From contig NZ_LMQO01000001.1 of the NCBI RefSeq assembly GCF_001425385.1, forward strand, positions 248,001-312,000: DNA of 64,000 nt, given 5' to 3'. The position numbers and the translations under genes were made by a program. This DNA is from Sphingomonas sp. Leaf407. Its GTDB lineage: Bacteria; Pseudomonadota; Alphaproteobacteria; Sphingomonadales; Sphingomonadaceae. The notes beneath the pieces are model-generated. The model was not told the DNA's origin. It saw only the letters and a list, made by a program, of their open reading frames with translations, and searched no databases. Shown here in pieces: positions 54,262 through 63,385 of this stretch (position 1 is its first letter; every line of letters begins with the position of its first letter).

Positions 54262-54927
54262 CTACACTCCCGCCCAGCGCAGCCCGCCGGGCAGGTCGCA
54301 GGCGGCATAATCGACCTGCAACACCCGCCGCCGCGACGGGTGTGCCGCCGCGTCCGACGCATGCAGGATCGGTGTCGAATAGAGCCATACGTCGCCGCGA
54401 TCGGCGGTACAGACGAAGCGGGGCGATGCCGCGACGATGGCGGGAATATCGCCTTCCGCAATCCGCCCCAGCCGATGCGATCCGCCGGCCACCAGCAACG
54501 GCGCGTTGGTGCCGGGCACGGGGTCGAGGTGTACGCGCATCGTCACCATTGCGGCGAGCAAATCGGGCGGCGGCGCGACATGCTGCAACCCCTGCTTGAC
54601 CGTCCATGGCCCGTAGCCGGGAATGTCATGCCGTCGTGCGACGACGATCGTCCGGTCCTGATGCCAGCCGAGCGCCCAGTTGGTGTCCGCCGTCTTGTCG
54701 AACAACAACGCCCGCACCGGCCTGGTCCGGTGGCCCAGCACCGCCGCCGCCAGTCGCCCGATCGCACCGGTGCCCGACAACAGGTCGCTCAAGGCGCCGA
54801 TACCGTGCAACCGCACGCCGGCCCGTTCGGGCGGAACGTGCGCCAGTGCCGCCTCGATCGCGGTGACCGCGGTGGCGGCGGCACCAGGCAGGTGCCGTGC
54901 GCCATCGCGATCGAGGTCGGGCGTCAC
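54262..54927 (-). CDS. Phytanoyl-CoA dioxygenase (PhyH)-family protein
   Basis: 221 residues from GTG 54927. Iron-ligand motif LGWHQDRTIVV (His-x-Asp), distal His in TPILHASDAA, and the Arg that would bind 2-oxoglutarate in SRRRVLQVDYA. PAPP...GSHRLGRI is also family-typical. Fe(II)/2-oxoglutarate-dependent oxygenase of unknown substrate. Starts with a GTGA overlap on the SGNH hydrolase gene, so the two may act on the same compound. Confidence 0.82.
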   Translation of the reverse strand: MTPDLDRDGARHLPGAAATAVTAIEAALAHVPPERAGVRLHGIGALSDLLSGTGAIGRLAAAVLGHRTRPVRALLFDKTADTNWALGWHQDRTIVVARRHDIPGYGPWTVKQGLQHVAPPPDLLAAMVTMRVHLDPVPGTNAPLLVAGGSHRLGRIAEGDIPAIVAASPRFVCTADRGDVWLYSTPILHASDAAAHPSRRRVLQVDYAACDLPGGLRWAGV

Positions 54928-56141
54928 CGCTCGAACAGCGTCAGCGGCACGGCATCGGCCATCGCCTTGTATCCGACCGCCGATGGGTGGAGATGGTCGC
55001 CTGAATCATAGGCGGGCAGCAACCGGTCGGGATGCGCGGGATCGCGGACCGCCCGGTCGAAATCGATCACCGCGTCGAAATTGCCGGGGGTGCGAATCCA
55101 CCGGTTGACCGCCTGCCGCGCCGCTTCGGCCTGCGCATCGGCGTGATAATAGTCGTTGCCGACGAACGGCATCACTGTGCCGCCGATCACGCACAACCCG
55201 CGGGATCGCGCGCGGGCGACGATCTGCGCATAGCCGGCGATCAGCCGCGCGGTATGCGCGTCGCGCGCTTCGGCGCTGACGGGCCGTTCGCGGGCGAGGC
55301 CGCCCAGATCGTTGATCCCTTCGAGCAGGATCAGATAGCGCGCGCCCGGCTGGCTCAGCACGTCGCGATCGAACCGCGACAGCGCATTGGGGCCGCTACA
55401 TTCGATCAGCACGCAATTGCCGCCGATGCCGTGGTTGACCACCGCCACGCTGCGCGTCGTACGATGCGCGGCAAGCCGGCGGGCGAGTCCGTCGGTCCAG
55501 CGCGCATTTACCCCGTCCCTGGTCCCGTATCCGTCGGTGATCGAATCACCGAACGCGACGATCGCCCGCGCGGTCGGGACGGCGTCGACCTCGACGCCCG
55601 CGATCTGGAACCAGCGTTCGACCGGCGCGGCACCGGCAAAGGCGGGGTCGGCCAGCGCATCGCCCGGCGCGATCCAGCTTCGCGTGCGCGCGCCGGGATG
55701 GCCGGTCTGTTGCTGCGGCAGTTCGGCGAAGCGGATGCTGATCGCCAGATCGTCGAACGCCGCGACCGGCAGCGTGACCGGATCCGACCACCAGTCCGCC
55801 CCCGCCGGGATCGTCACGTCGCCCCGCCCGGCGAAGGTCAGCGCCCGGTCGCTTGCCTGCTTGGTCGTGGCCGCTGCCGGACCGGTGGCCAGCGCGACAT
55901 GCGCGCCGGCAATCCGCAGCGGCGTCGCGCCGAAGGCGTTGGTGAACCGCACCCGCACCGCCCGCCCGCCGAGCGACAGCCGCACGATCTGACGGATGGT
56001 CGTACCGGTCGCCTGCTGCGGCGTCAGCATCTGTTCGGCATTGGTTTTCAACGGTGACGTCGTCCACCCCGCTACCCACGGCCCGGCAGCCGCCGGCGAT
56101 CCGATCATCGCGGCCAGCAACACGATCACGTTCCAGCGCAT
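54924..56141 (-). CDS. Exported SGNH/GDSL hydrolase
   Basis: 405 residues from ATG 56141 with GGGGGATG upstream. Signal peptide ends near GSPAAAG. An N-terminal beta-sandwich of about 170 residues precedes the hydrolase domain: block I IVAFGDSITDGYG (catalytic Ser), block II GIGGN, block III LEGINDLGG, block V DSGDHLHPSAVGY (Asp and His). The arrangement is that of secreted esterases acting on acetylated sugars or lipids. Confidence 0.9.
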   Translation of the reverse strand: MRWNVIVLLAAMIGSPAAAGPWVAGWTTSPLKTNAEQMLTPQQATGTTIRQIVRLSLGGRAVRVRFTNAFGATPLRIAGAHVALATGPAAATTKQASDRALTFAGRGDVTIPAGADWWSDPVTLPVAAFDDLAISIRFAELPQQQTGHPGARTRSWIAPGDALADPAFAGAAPVERWFQIAGVEVDAVPTARAIVAFGDSITDGYGTRDGVNARWTDGLARRLAAHRTTRSVAVVNHGIGGNCVLIECSGPNALSRFDRDVLSQPGARYLILLEGINDLGGLARERPVSAEARDAHTARLIAGYAQIVARARSRGLCVIGGTVMPFVGNDYYHADAQAEAARQAVNRWIRTPGNFDAVIDFDRAVRDPAHPDRLLPAYDSGDHLHPSAVGYKAMADAVPLTLFER

Positions 56142-56322
56142 GGCATCCCCCCTCTTTTTTTCGACCCGGACTAACGAACTGGTATCGCTATCACAATCGC
56201 CGCCGAAATCGGCGAAAATATACTTCGCCAAATTGCAGGTCAGTTCGCGCGCAATCACGCTGCATCTATTGATTTTTTGTCAGGTCGGTCGCTAAAGTAC
56301 GATATTAATTAGTTAATTGATG

Positions 56323-56334
56323 TAAGTTTACTTA
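56323..56334. promoter_or_regulatory. AT-rich palindrome before the Phd-like/PAS gene
   Basis: TAAGT-TT-ACTTA ends 4 bp before the GGAGG ribosome-binding site; TTAATTAGTTAA lies just upstream. Together they make 56260-56340 strikingly AT-rich. A Phd-like protein could bind here to control its own gene (inference). Confidence 0.35.
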
Positions 56335-56349
56335 TATTGGAGGTTGGCG

Positions 56350-57264
56350 GTGCTCCCATTCGACGAGACTGTTCCGACCGTACCGGTGCCGAAATCACTG
56401 TCGGTATCTTCCGCCGATCTTGCGCGCCGCTTTGGTCAGTTGCGCCAGATGCACCCCGATGATGCGATCGTCGTAACCCATCACGGCCGGCCGACCCATA
56501 TACTGACCACCGTGTCGCATTACGACAGTCTGCGGCAGGTTCCGTCGGGGGACGGATCGTCGCAACCGGTGATCGACGCGGTCCAGCGCTTCGCCGATTG
56601 CCTGCGCAACGGCGTGCTCCAGATCGATTACGAGATGACCGTGCTGGTCGCGAACCAGGTCGCGCATGTGATGGTCGATCACGCCGACCGCTCGCTGGTC
56701 GGGCAGAAGATCTTCGAGGCGGTGCCGACGCTGCGCCGCTCGCTCGTCGGCACCTATGTCCGCCGCGCCGTGGCGAGCAAGGAGCCGTGTACCGCCGAAT
56801 TGCCGTCGCTGTTCCGGCCGGGCAACTGGATCCGCGTCGACGTCCATCCCTATGCCCGGCATGTGACCATCTTGTTCCAGGATATTACCGACGATGTGCA
56901 GCGCCACCGGATGGGCGACCGGCGCGAGGCGATCCGCGCGGCGGTGGAGGGGCATGACGGCGTCGGCTATGCCTGCGTCAACACCCGCGGCCATATCGAA
57001 CAGGTCGATGCGAGCTTTTCGGGGCTGATCCAGTTGCCCGCCGAGCGGCTGCGCCACGTCGCCGTCGCCGATCTCGTGCCGGTGGCGCACCGGGTCGCCT
57101 TTCGCAAGGCGCTCGATACCGTTCTCAGTGAAGGGGGGATCGGGACGATCGATACGGTGATGCTCAACAACGAAGGGCAGGGGGTGCCGGTGAGCGTGGC
57201 GATGTCGGAAATGCACGGCAGCTATGGCAGCGAAGGCGCGGTGCTGTTGCTGACCCGGTCCTGA
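56350..57264 (+). CDS. Regulator-like fusion: Phd/YefM-type antitoxin fold plus two PAS-like domains
   Basis: 304 residues from GTG 56350, six bases after GGAGG (TTG 56344 is an alternative). Residues about 17-62 read SLSVSSADLARRFGQLRQMH then DAIVVTHHGRPTHILTTVSH and YDSLR, matching the Phd/YefM antitoxin fold. Residues about 75-185 form a PAS-like domain ending in VTILFQDITDDVQRHRMGDR, and about 200-304 a second (GVGYACVNTRGHIEQVDASF ... GAVLLLTRS). There is no kinase, GGDEF or toxin domain, and no toxin gene adjacent. It most likely senses a ligand and binds DNA. Confidence 0.7.
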   Translation: MLPFDETVPTVPVPKSLSVSSADLARRFGQLRQMHPDDAIVVTHHGRPTHILTTVSHYDSLRQVPSGDGSSQPVIDAVQRFADCLRNGVLQIDYEMTVLVANQVAHVMVDHADRSLVGQKIFEAVPTLRRSLVGTYVRRAVASKEPCTAELPSLFRPGNWIRVDVHPYARHVTILFQDITDDVQRHRMGDRREAIRAAVEGHDGVGYACVNTRGHIEQVDASFSGLIQLPAERLRHVAVADLVPVAHRVAFRKALDTVLSEGGIGTIDTVMLNNEGQGVPVSVAMSEMHGSYGSEGAVLLLTRS

Positions 57265-58908
57265 CTATCCCACCAGCATCGGCGTGCCGCAGCGTACGCC
57301 GTTCACCCGGACGTCGGCCTCGCCGATACGGACGCCGGCGAGGCCCGTGACCTGATCGACCACCATGTCGAGCGCGGGCGCGGCGAGTGCGAGAACGTTG
57401 CCGACGCTCGACACCAATGGACCGGCCGATAATCCGAGGCCCAGCACCCGCGCGTCGAGGTCGACATTGCGGATCAGGCTGGAGGCGACGCCCCGCGCGA
57501 CGTCGTTGGTCGCGACGGTCTTGACCGTGCCGCCGTCGATCTCGCCGGCGTTGAAGGTGACGCGCTGCGCCTGCGTGCCGCCCAGCCGGATGTCGGCGAA
57601 CGCCGAGACGGACGCGAGCGGCAGCGCGACGACGCGCGCCGGGCGCAACTCCATCGCCCGCTGGAAATTGCCGAGCGCCGCCGGATCGAGGTCGGCGATG
57701 GCGACCCGACTGACCGCCGGCGTCACGTCGAGCGCCGCGCTCGCCCTGGCCCGCCCGCCGTTGCAGCCGACCGAGGCCAGTTTCGCCTCCGCCTCGGCCA
57801 GTTCGACATAGATCGGGGTACGAACGGCGGCGAGGCCGAGCGGCACGTTGACCAGCGCAACGTCGAGCCACAGCCGCGTCTGCGCGGTACGGACCACCCG
57901 CTCGCCGCTGGCGCCGATCGACAGCCATGGACTGTTCGCGGCGTGTTCGCCGATTTCCAGCCACATCCGGATTTCGCCGATGCCGGGAATACCGAGGTCG
58001 ACGCTGGTCTGCACCTGCCGCGTCCCGCCCGAGATGAGCAGTGATTCGCGCAGCAGGGTGAAGGCATCGCTCGCCACCGGCCGTGTCGGATCGCTGCGCA
58101 CCGCGCCGGTCAGCGGTCCCAGATCGATGATCGTGTCGAGCCGCACGTTGCGGTTGGGCAGCCGCCCGGCCAATGTCCGCAGCGCCTGCGCCGCCGCAGC
58201 ATTGGCGGTCGCGCCGGCCATCGCCGTCACCAGTTTGGGCAGCGCGATCCGCGTGCCGAGCACCTCGCCGAACGTCACCGCCTGCAACCCGATGTCGCTG
58301 CGCAGCAACTCGCTCATCCGCAACAGGTCGACCTGCGCCCCGGCCAGCGCAGTATAGTCCATGACGGTCAGGTGCAGTTCGGTGCCGGCCAGTTGCGACA
58401 GCAGCGCATTGGGCAGGCCGCCGCGCACCGCCGCCAGCCGCGACCCGATCGAAAAGGCGGCAAGATCGATCCGCGCGGCGGTGGCGCGCGCGGCGATCGG
58501 CGTGGCCTGTCGCCCGAACACCTGGGCGAAGATCGGCTGCATCCGGCTTTCGAGCGACACGCGCGCCGCATTGGACGGCAGCGCCCCGGCGGTGAACCGT
58601 GCGCCGGGCGCGATCGCCGGGTTGGGATCGAACCGGCCGATCGTCATCGCGGTCAGGCGGGTCTGGTTGGCCGGGGCGGTGGCGACCGCCGCCTGCGCAC
58701 GGTTGGTGCCATCCTCGACCTGCGCGGCGGCGGCGAGCGCGGCGGCGTCGGCCACGCCCTGCAACCGCCGCTTTTCGAGGAACAGCGAGGCGGTATCGAC
58801 CCCCAGCACCGCCGATCCGAGCAGCATCGCCAACCCGCCGGCCATCAGCATCGTGACATTGCCGTCGCGGCGATCGACCAGTCCCGACAGAGGCGCCGGC
58901 CGTCGCAT
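57265..58908 (-). CDS. TadG-like protein with N-terminal Flp-pilus-assembly domain
   Basis: 547 residues. N-terminal RRDGNVTMLMAGGLAMLLGS then VLGVDTASLFLEKRRLQGVADAAALAAA is the TadG/Tad-like signal-anchor region; the remaining 450 residues are a predicted extracytoplasmic domain of DUF2134-like character with beta-rich repeats and two cysteines near the end. It directly follows the TadE-like gene with no gap. No other tad genes (ATPase, secretin, prepilin peptidase) are in the window. Confidence 0.82.
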   Translation of the reverse strand: MRRPAPLSGLVDRRDGNVTMLMAGGLAMLLGSAVLGVDTASLFLEKRRLQGVADAAALAAAAQVEDGTNRAQAAVATAPANQTRLTAMTIGRFDPNPAIAPGARFTAGALPSNAARVSLESRMQPIFAQVFGRQATPIAARATAARIDLAAFSIGSRLAAVRGGLPNALLSQLAGTELHLTVMDYTALAGAQVDLLRMSELLRSDIGLQAVTFGEVLGTRIALPKLVTAMAGATANAAAAQALRTLAGRLPNRNVRLDTIIDLGPLTGAVRSDPTRPVASDAFTLLRESLLISGGTRQVQTSVDLGIPGIGEIRMWLEIGEHAANSPWLSIGASGERVVRTAQTRLWLDVALVNVPLGLAAVRTPIYVELAEAEAKLASVGCNGGRARASAALDVTPAVSRVAIADLDPAALGNFQRAMELRPARVVALPLASVSAFADIRLGGTQAQRVTFNAGEIDGGTVKTVATNDVARGVASSLIRNVDLDARVLGLGLSAGPLVSSVGNVLALAAPALDMVVDQVTGLAGVRIGEADVRVNGVRCGTPMLVG

Positions 58909-59358
58909 CTACAGCCCCGTCAGCAACATCGTCGCGCGGCGCTCGATCGTCTTGCTCTGCGCCGGCACGATCGGCAGCGATAGCAGCGGGTTGGCGGTGC
59001 CGTCGTAGCGGGTGGTGACGGTCAGCCGCTGGCCGTCGTCCTGCACCGTCACCGTCACCGCGCTCGCGGCGACGCCATAGGTCTGCGCCAGCGTGGTACG
59101 CGCCGCGTTGGTGGCCAGCGTCGCGCGTTCGCCCTGCGTCAATCCGGCCAGCGCGGCGCGTCCGGCTTCGTTCGCGCTCTGCTGGACCGCGTGCGACATG
59201 GCGAGCCACGTCCCCCCGGTCAGGATACCGAACAGCAGCGTCAGCAGGACCGGCAAGGCCAGCGCGAGTTCGACCACCGCCGCCCCGCGCCGGTCGTGCG
59301 CCAGTGCCAATTCACGCAAAGTGCGGATACCCGGAATAGTTCGCCGAATCAGTCGCAT
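58909..59358 (-). CDS. TadE-family pseudopilin-like protein
   Basis: 149 residues from ATG 59358. The signature RRGAAVVELALALPVLLTLL then FGILTGGTWLAMSHAVQQSA has the conserved Glu after the hydrophobic start seen in TadE/TadF pseudopilins; the rest is a short extracellular domain. It overlaps the upstream membrane-protein gene by 10 bp and abuts the TadG-like gene. Confidence 0.85.
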   Translation of the reverse strand: MRLIRRTIPGIRTLRELALAHDRRGAAVVELALALPVLLTLLFGILTGGTWLAMSHAVQQSANEAGRAALAGLTQGERATLATNAARTTLAQTYGVAASAVTVTVQDDGQRLTVTTRYDGTANPLLSLPIVPAQSKTIERRATMLLTGL

Positions 59359-60014
59359 CGCAGCCCTTCCGTTGCCGGGATCGATCGTGCCGCCACGATC
59401 AGCGCGGCGACGGCGCGCGCCGCCGCCTCGCGTGAGGCATGGCGGACCATGCTCTGTCCGCACCACCGCCGGTCCGCGCCGCGCCGGATCGACCAGACGA
59501 GCCGATAGGCGGTGCCGAGCGCGTCGGTATCGACGCTGATCGTCGCGGCGATCTCGGGCGGATCGACCACGTCGCCCCCGGCTTCGGCAACCAGACGGGT
59601 GACATCGGTGCCGAACCCTGCCGCGACGGCATCGTCACCCGGAGCGATCGTCAGGCCGGCGGTTCGGGAAACCGGCGGTATCGCGCCGGGCCCAGCCATG
59701 ACGTCCGGCGAGGCCAGCGCCGGGATCGTCACCGCTGCCGGTCGTACCGTGCCGTGGATCATCGCCGCCCCGGTCAGCGCCAGCCCGATCGCGGCGACCG
59801 CCATGACCTTCGCCTCGACCGGCAGGCTGGCATAGGCGATCAGCACCGCATCGGCGATCGTCAGCGCGGCGAGCAGCAGCAGGAACGGGAGCGTCAGCAG
59901 CGTCGGATGGGCCATGCCCGCCAGCGCCAGCGCGATCTGAACCCCGGCCAGCGCCAGCGCGGCGACGGTGCCGGGCGACCATTCCCACGACCTTTCCGAA
60001 AATCGCACCAGCAT
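59349..60014 (-). CDS. Unknown membrane protein, first gene of the TadE/TadG unit
   Basis: 221 residues from ATG 60014 with AAAGGTGG upstream. Three hydrophobic helices within residues 18-92 (VAALALAGVQIALALAG, LLTLPFLLLLAALTIADAVL, VMAVAAIGLALTGAAMI) and a C-terminal soluble domain with RRGADRRWCGQSMVRHASRE. Not recognised. Co-transcription with the TadE/TadG-like genes is clear from the overlap. Confidence 0.7.
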   Translation of the reverse strand: MLVRFSERSWEWSPGTVAALALAGVQIALALAGMAHPTLLTLPFLLLLAALTIADAVLIAYASLPVEAKVMAVAAIGLALTGAAMIHGTVRPAAVTIPALASPDVMAGPGAIPPVSRTAGLTIAPGDDAVAAGFGTDVTRLVAEAGGDVVDPPEIAATISVDTDALGTAYRLVWSIRRGADRRWCGQSMVRHASREAAARAVAALIVAARSIPATEGLRCD

Positions 60015-60299
60015 CGAACCACCTTTCGGGAACGAGCATAGCCACGATTGTTCAAGCGAAGTTGCCGGACAGGTTCCCAATGATTTGCGTAATTTACGGC
60101 AATCTCCCGAAACCTGCGGCGACCGCGAACAGTCGCGACGCTCCGGCCAGCCACGGCGGCGTCGGCGCAATTTTTGATCGCATGAGGGCATCGGGACAGG
60201 TGACAGCCGTGCCAGCATGATCTACTATGTGCATATAAGTATCAAAATATGGGACACGAGTCACAGATTTCGTGATCCCGATACAGGGAGAGGAAGAAC
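60015..60299. other. Divergent intergenic region before the TonB receptor gene
   Basis: Holds the promoters of the divergent TadE-unit and receptor genes. AT-rich near 60220-60260 (TGCATATAAGTATC). No iron box or other recognised operator. Confidence 0.5.
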
Positions 60300-63257
60300 A
60301 TGAAGTTCCGTATCCATGCGCGCCGTGGTGCCTCGTTCGCGGCGCTGTCGGTCGCGCTGCTTGCCGCCGTGCCTGCCGCCGCGCAGACGACCCCGGCCGA
60401 CACCGGCGGCGATACCGCCACGCCGCAGACCGCCGACGAAGGCGAGATCATCGTCACCGGCTTCCGCGCCTCGCTCGACAGTGCGCTGGGCCAGAAGCGC
60501 CGTGAGACGGCGGCCGTCGACAGCATCGTCGCCGAGGACATCGGCAAGTTTCCCGACGCGAACCTCGCCGAATCGATGCAGCGCGTGCCCGGCGTGGCAC
60601 TGGCGCGCGGCGACGGCGGGGAAGGGCGCAACATCTCGGTCCGGGGTCTGGGAGCGGGCTTCACCCGCGTCCGCATCAACGGCATGGAGGGCACCGCGCA
60701 GACCGGTTCGTCCGACATCTATGGCGCGGGCAACAACGGCCGCAGCTTCGATTTCAACATCTTCCCGACCGAAATCTTTTCGGCCCTGTCGGTGCGCAAG
60801 ACCCCCTCGGCCGATGTCGAGGAGGGCTCGCTCGGCGCCACGGTCGACCTGACCGCGCCCAAGCCGCTCGACGCGCGCGGGGATTTCGTGCTGACCGCGA
60901 CCGCGCGTGGTATCTGGAACGAATTGTCGAAACAGGTCGACCCGCGCGCTTCGTTGCTGGTGTCGAAGAAGTTCGCCGACGGCACGTTCGGCGTCCTTGC
61001 CTCGGTCGCCTATCAGAAGCGGCATCTGCGCGAGGTCGGCTATTCGGCGGTCGATATTCTGTCGGCCAATACCAACGGACTGTTCTGTTCGCCGGTCGGC
61101 GTCAATCCGCTTTATCCCGCCTTCGGAACCAAGGGCGCGACGATCGGCGACTGTTCGACCGGCAATCCGCGCACCGGATCGGTCGCGGCCTACAACACCA
61201 TCCTCGGGCTGCGCCGCGCCGACCTGCCCAACACGCCGGGCAGCGGGGCGTTCTTCCCGCGCCTGCCGCGCTACCTGAATTCCGAACAGGATCAGGAACG
61301 CATCGGCGGCACCTTCACCGTGCAGTTCAAGCCCGACGACAATACCGACATCTCGGTCGACCTGCTCTATTCGCGCTTCGACGTGGAGCGTCGCGACAAT
61401 TACATCGCCGGCATCTCGTTCGGTCGGTCGATCGCCAACAATGGGCAGCCGATGGTGTCGGTCCGCGATGCGCAATTCAGCGAGAACGGCTCGCTGCTTT
61501 ATGGCCTGTTCGACGGGGTCGACGTGCGCTCCGAAGGGTTGGTCGACCACTTCGTCTCGACCTTCAAACAGGCCAATTTCAACCTGAAGCACCGGTTCAA
61601 CGACGCGCTCGAACTGACGATGCTGGTCGGGCGCAACCAGTCGGTGTGGGACGGGCGCAAGCGGTTGCAGACGTTCATGGACGTCATCGACAGCGACAAT
61701 TTCTCGATCGATTTCCGCGGCAAGGGCAGCACGCCGACGATCGGTTTCGGCTTCGATGTCGCGAACCCGGCGAACTTCACCTACGCCCCCGGCCTGTCGG
61801 ACGGCACCGTGCTTGGCGGGTTCAGCTATCAGGGCAAGCCGTCCAAGAACACGACCGACAATTTCACCGGCGAGGTCAATCTCGGCTGGACCGTCGCCGA
61901 AGGCTTCACGGTCAAGACCGGCGGCCAGTATCGCGAGAGCGATTTCGTCTCGTCGTTCCTGCGGCCGTACAACGCCGACACCGTCGTCCGCGCGCTGCCC
62001 GCCGGGACCAGCCTCGCCAGCATCACCCGGCAGATCGACGGTGTCGGCGACCTGTTCGGATCGGGTGCGCCCAATAGCTGGGCGGCGATCGATCCCGACA
62101 AATGGGCCTCGACCTTCGGCTTCGATGCGGTGCGCTATTGCGGCGTCGAATGCGGCGGCGGGCGCAGCCGGGTGAAGGAGGAGATCAAGGGCGCCTATGT
62201 GATGGGCAACTTCGATCTGACCGACACGCTCGGCATCGGCGTACGCGGCGACGTGGGCGTGCGCTATATCAAGACCGACCTGTTCACCTCGGGCTATATC
62301 GCGGTCGCACCGCCCGCCGGGCAGACCTCGCCCACCAACCTCGTCGGGCAATATGCGCAGGCGCGGCGCGGCTATGACGACTGGCTCCCTTCGGCCAATG
62401 TCGTGATCGAACCGGTGCGCGACCTGTTGATCCGCCTGTCGGGGGCCAAGGTGATGACCCGGCCCGAACTCGGCATCCTGACGCCGACCAGCGGGGTCAA
62501 TCCGGTGACGCGTGTCGGCAACGTCAACAACCCGTTTCTCGAACCGATCCGCGCCAACACCTTCGACGCCGCGCTCGAATGGTATTTCAAGCCGGGCTCG
62601 CTGCTGTCGGTCGCCTATTTCTACAAGGACATCAAAAGCTATATCCAGAACGTCAACAGCCAGATCCCGTTCAACCAGTTGGGGCTGCCCAACGCGCTGC
62701 TGGAGAACAGCCAGACCTCGCCCGACGAGCTGTTCACCGTGTCGCAGCCGTTCAACACGCCGGGCGGTCCGCTGCAGGGTGTCGAGGTCAACGCGCAGTT
62801 GCGGCTCGACTTCCTGCCCGGGTTCCTCGGCAATCTGGGCGTGCTGGCCAATTACACCCGCGTGACGTCGGAGATCGAATATGTCCTCGCCAGCGTGGGC
62901 GGGGTGCCGACCGTGACGACGCCCAACGATCTGGTCGGCCTGTCGAAGAACACCGCGTCGGGCACGCTGTTCTATGAGGACGATCGGTTCAGCATCCGCT
63001 CGACCGCCAATTATCGCGACCGCTTCATCCGCGGCATTCCGGCATCGCCCGGCAGCGATCTTCAGGGGAACAAGCCGACGCTCTATGTCGATGCCTCGGC
63101 ATCCTATGGCATCACCGACACCATCAAGCTGATCGTCGAGGCGACCAACCTGACCGACGAGCGGAACGTCCTCTATACCGACAGCGTCCGGCAGGACACG
63201 CTGTTCGAGACGCGGATCGGCCGGACGGTGACGGCGGGCGTTAACGTGCGGTTCTGA
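60300..63257 (+). CDS. TonB-dependent outer-membrane receptor
   Basis: 985 residues; GGAGAGGAAGAAC precedes ATG. Signal peptide ends near PAAAQ. TonB box region EGEIIVTGFRASLDSAL, then plug (IVAEDIGKFPDANLAESMQR, VPGVALARGDGGEGRNISVR, GLGAGFTRVRINGME) and a 22-strand barrel ending VGRTVTAGVNVRF-like with terminal Phe (GVNVRF). The DIGKFPDANLAE phrase is typical of the large sphingomonad/Xanthomonas/Caulobacter subfamily often used for sugars or aromatic compounds. No transporter or enzyme gene next to it names the substrate. Confidence 0.95.
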   Translation: MKFRIHARRGASFAALSVALLAAVPAAAQTTPADTGGDTATPQTADEGEIIVTGFRASLDSALGQKRRETAAVDSIVAEDIGKFPDANLAESMQRVPGVALARGDGGEGRNISVRGLGAGFTRVRINGMEGTAQTGSSDIYGAGNNGRSFDFNIFPTEIFSALSVRKTPSADVEEGSLGATVDLTAPKPLDARGDFVLTATARGIWNELSKQVDPRASLLVSKKFADGTFGVLASVAYQKRHLREVGYSAVDILSANTNGLFCSPVGVNPLYPAFGTKGATIGDCSTGNPRTGSVAAYNTILGLRRADLPNTPGSGAFFPRLPRYLNSEQDQERIGGTFTVQFKPDDNTDISVDLLYSRFDVERRDNYIAGISFGRSIANNGQPMVSVRDAQFSENGSLLYGLFDGVDVRSEGLVDHFVSTFKQANFNLKHRFNDALELTMLVGRNQSVWDGRKRLQTFMDVIDSDNFSIDFRGKGSTPTIGFGFDVANPANFTYAPGLSDGTVLGGFSYQGKPSKNTTDNFTGEVNLGWTVAEGFTVKTGGQYRESDFVSSFLRPYNADTVVRALPAGTSLASITRQIDGVGDLFGSGAPNSWAAIDPDKWASTFGFDAVRYCGVECGGGRSRVKEEIKGAYVMGNFDLTDTLGIGVRGDVGVRYIKTDLFTSGYIAVAPPAGQTSPTNLVGQYAQARRGYDDWLPSANVVIEPVRDLLIRLSGAKVMTRPELGILTPTSGVNPVTRVGNVNNPFLEPIRANTFDAALEWYFKPGSLLSVAYFYKDIKSYIQNVNSQIPFNQLGLPNALLENSQTSPDELFTVSQPFNTPGGPLQGVEVNAQLRLDFLPGFLGNLGVLANYTRVTSEIEYVLASVGGVPTVTTPNDLVGLSKNTASGTLFYEDDRFSIRSTANYRDRFIRGIPASPGSDLQGNKPTLYVDASASYGITDTIKLIVEATNLTDERNVLYTDSVRQDTLFETRIGRTVTAGVNVRF

Positions 63258-63264
63258 GATTACG

Positions 63265-63382
63265 TCTCCCCCCCTGGAAAGGGGGGGGCGGGGGTGGGTC
63301 GGGTTGCGAGGGAACGGTAGCACCCGCCCCAGACCGACCCACCCCCAGCTCCTCCCTGGTCAGGGAGGGGCTGGGGGTGGGA
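63265..63382. repeat. GC-rich palindromic repeat, family D
   Basis: CTCCCCCCCTGGAAAGGGGG at the left, CCGACCCACCCCCAGCTCCT in the middle and GGTCAGGGAGGGGCTGGGGG at the right. It fills the gap between the convergent receptor and tesB genes. Confidence 0.85.
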
Positions 63383-63385
63383 GCC

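Noticed and set aside
60261..63323. 1,020-residue open frame opposite the TonB receptor
   Set aside because: Low-complexity shadow frame; the plus strand has signal peptide, plug and barrel motifs.
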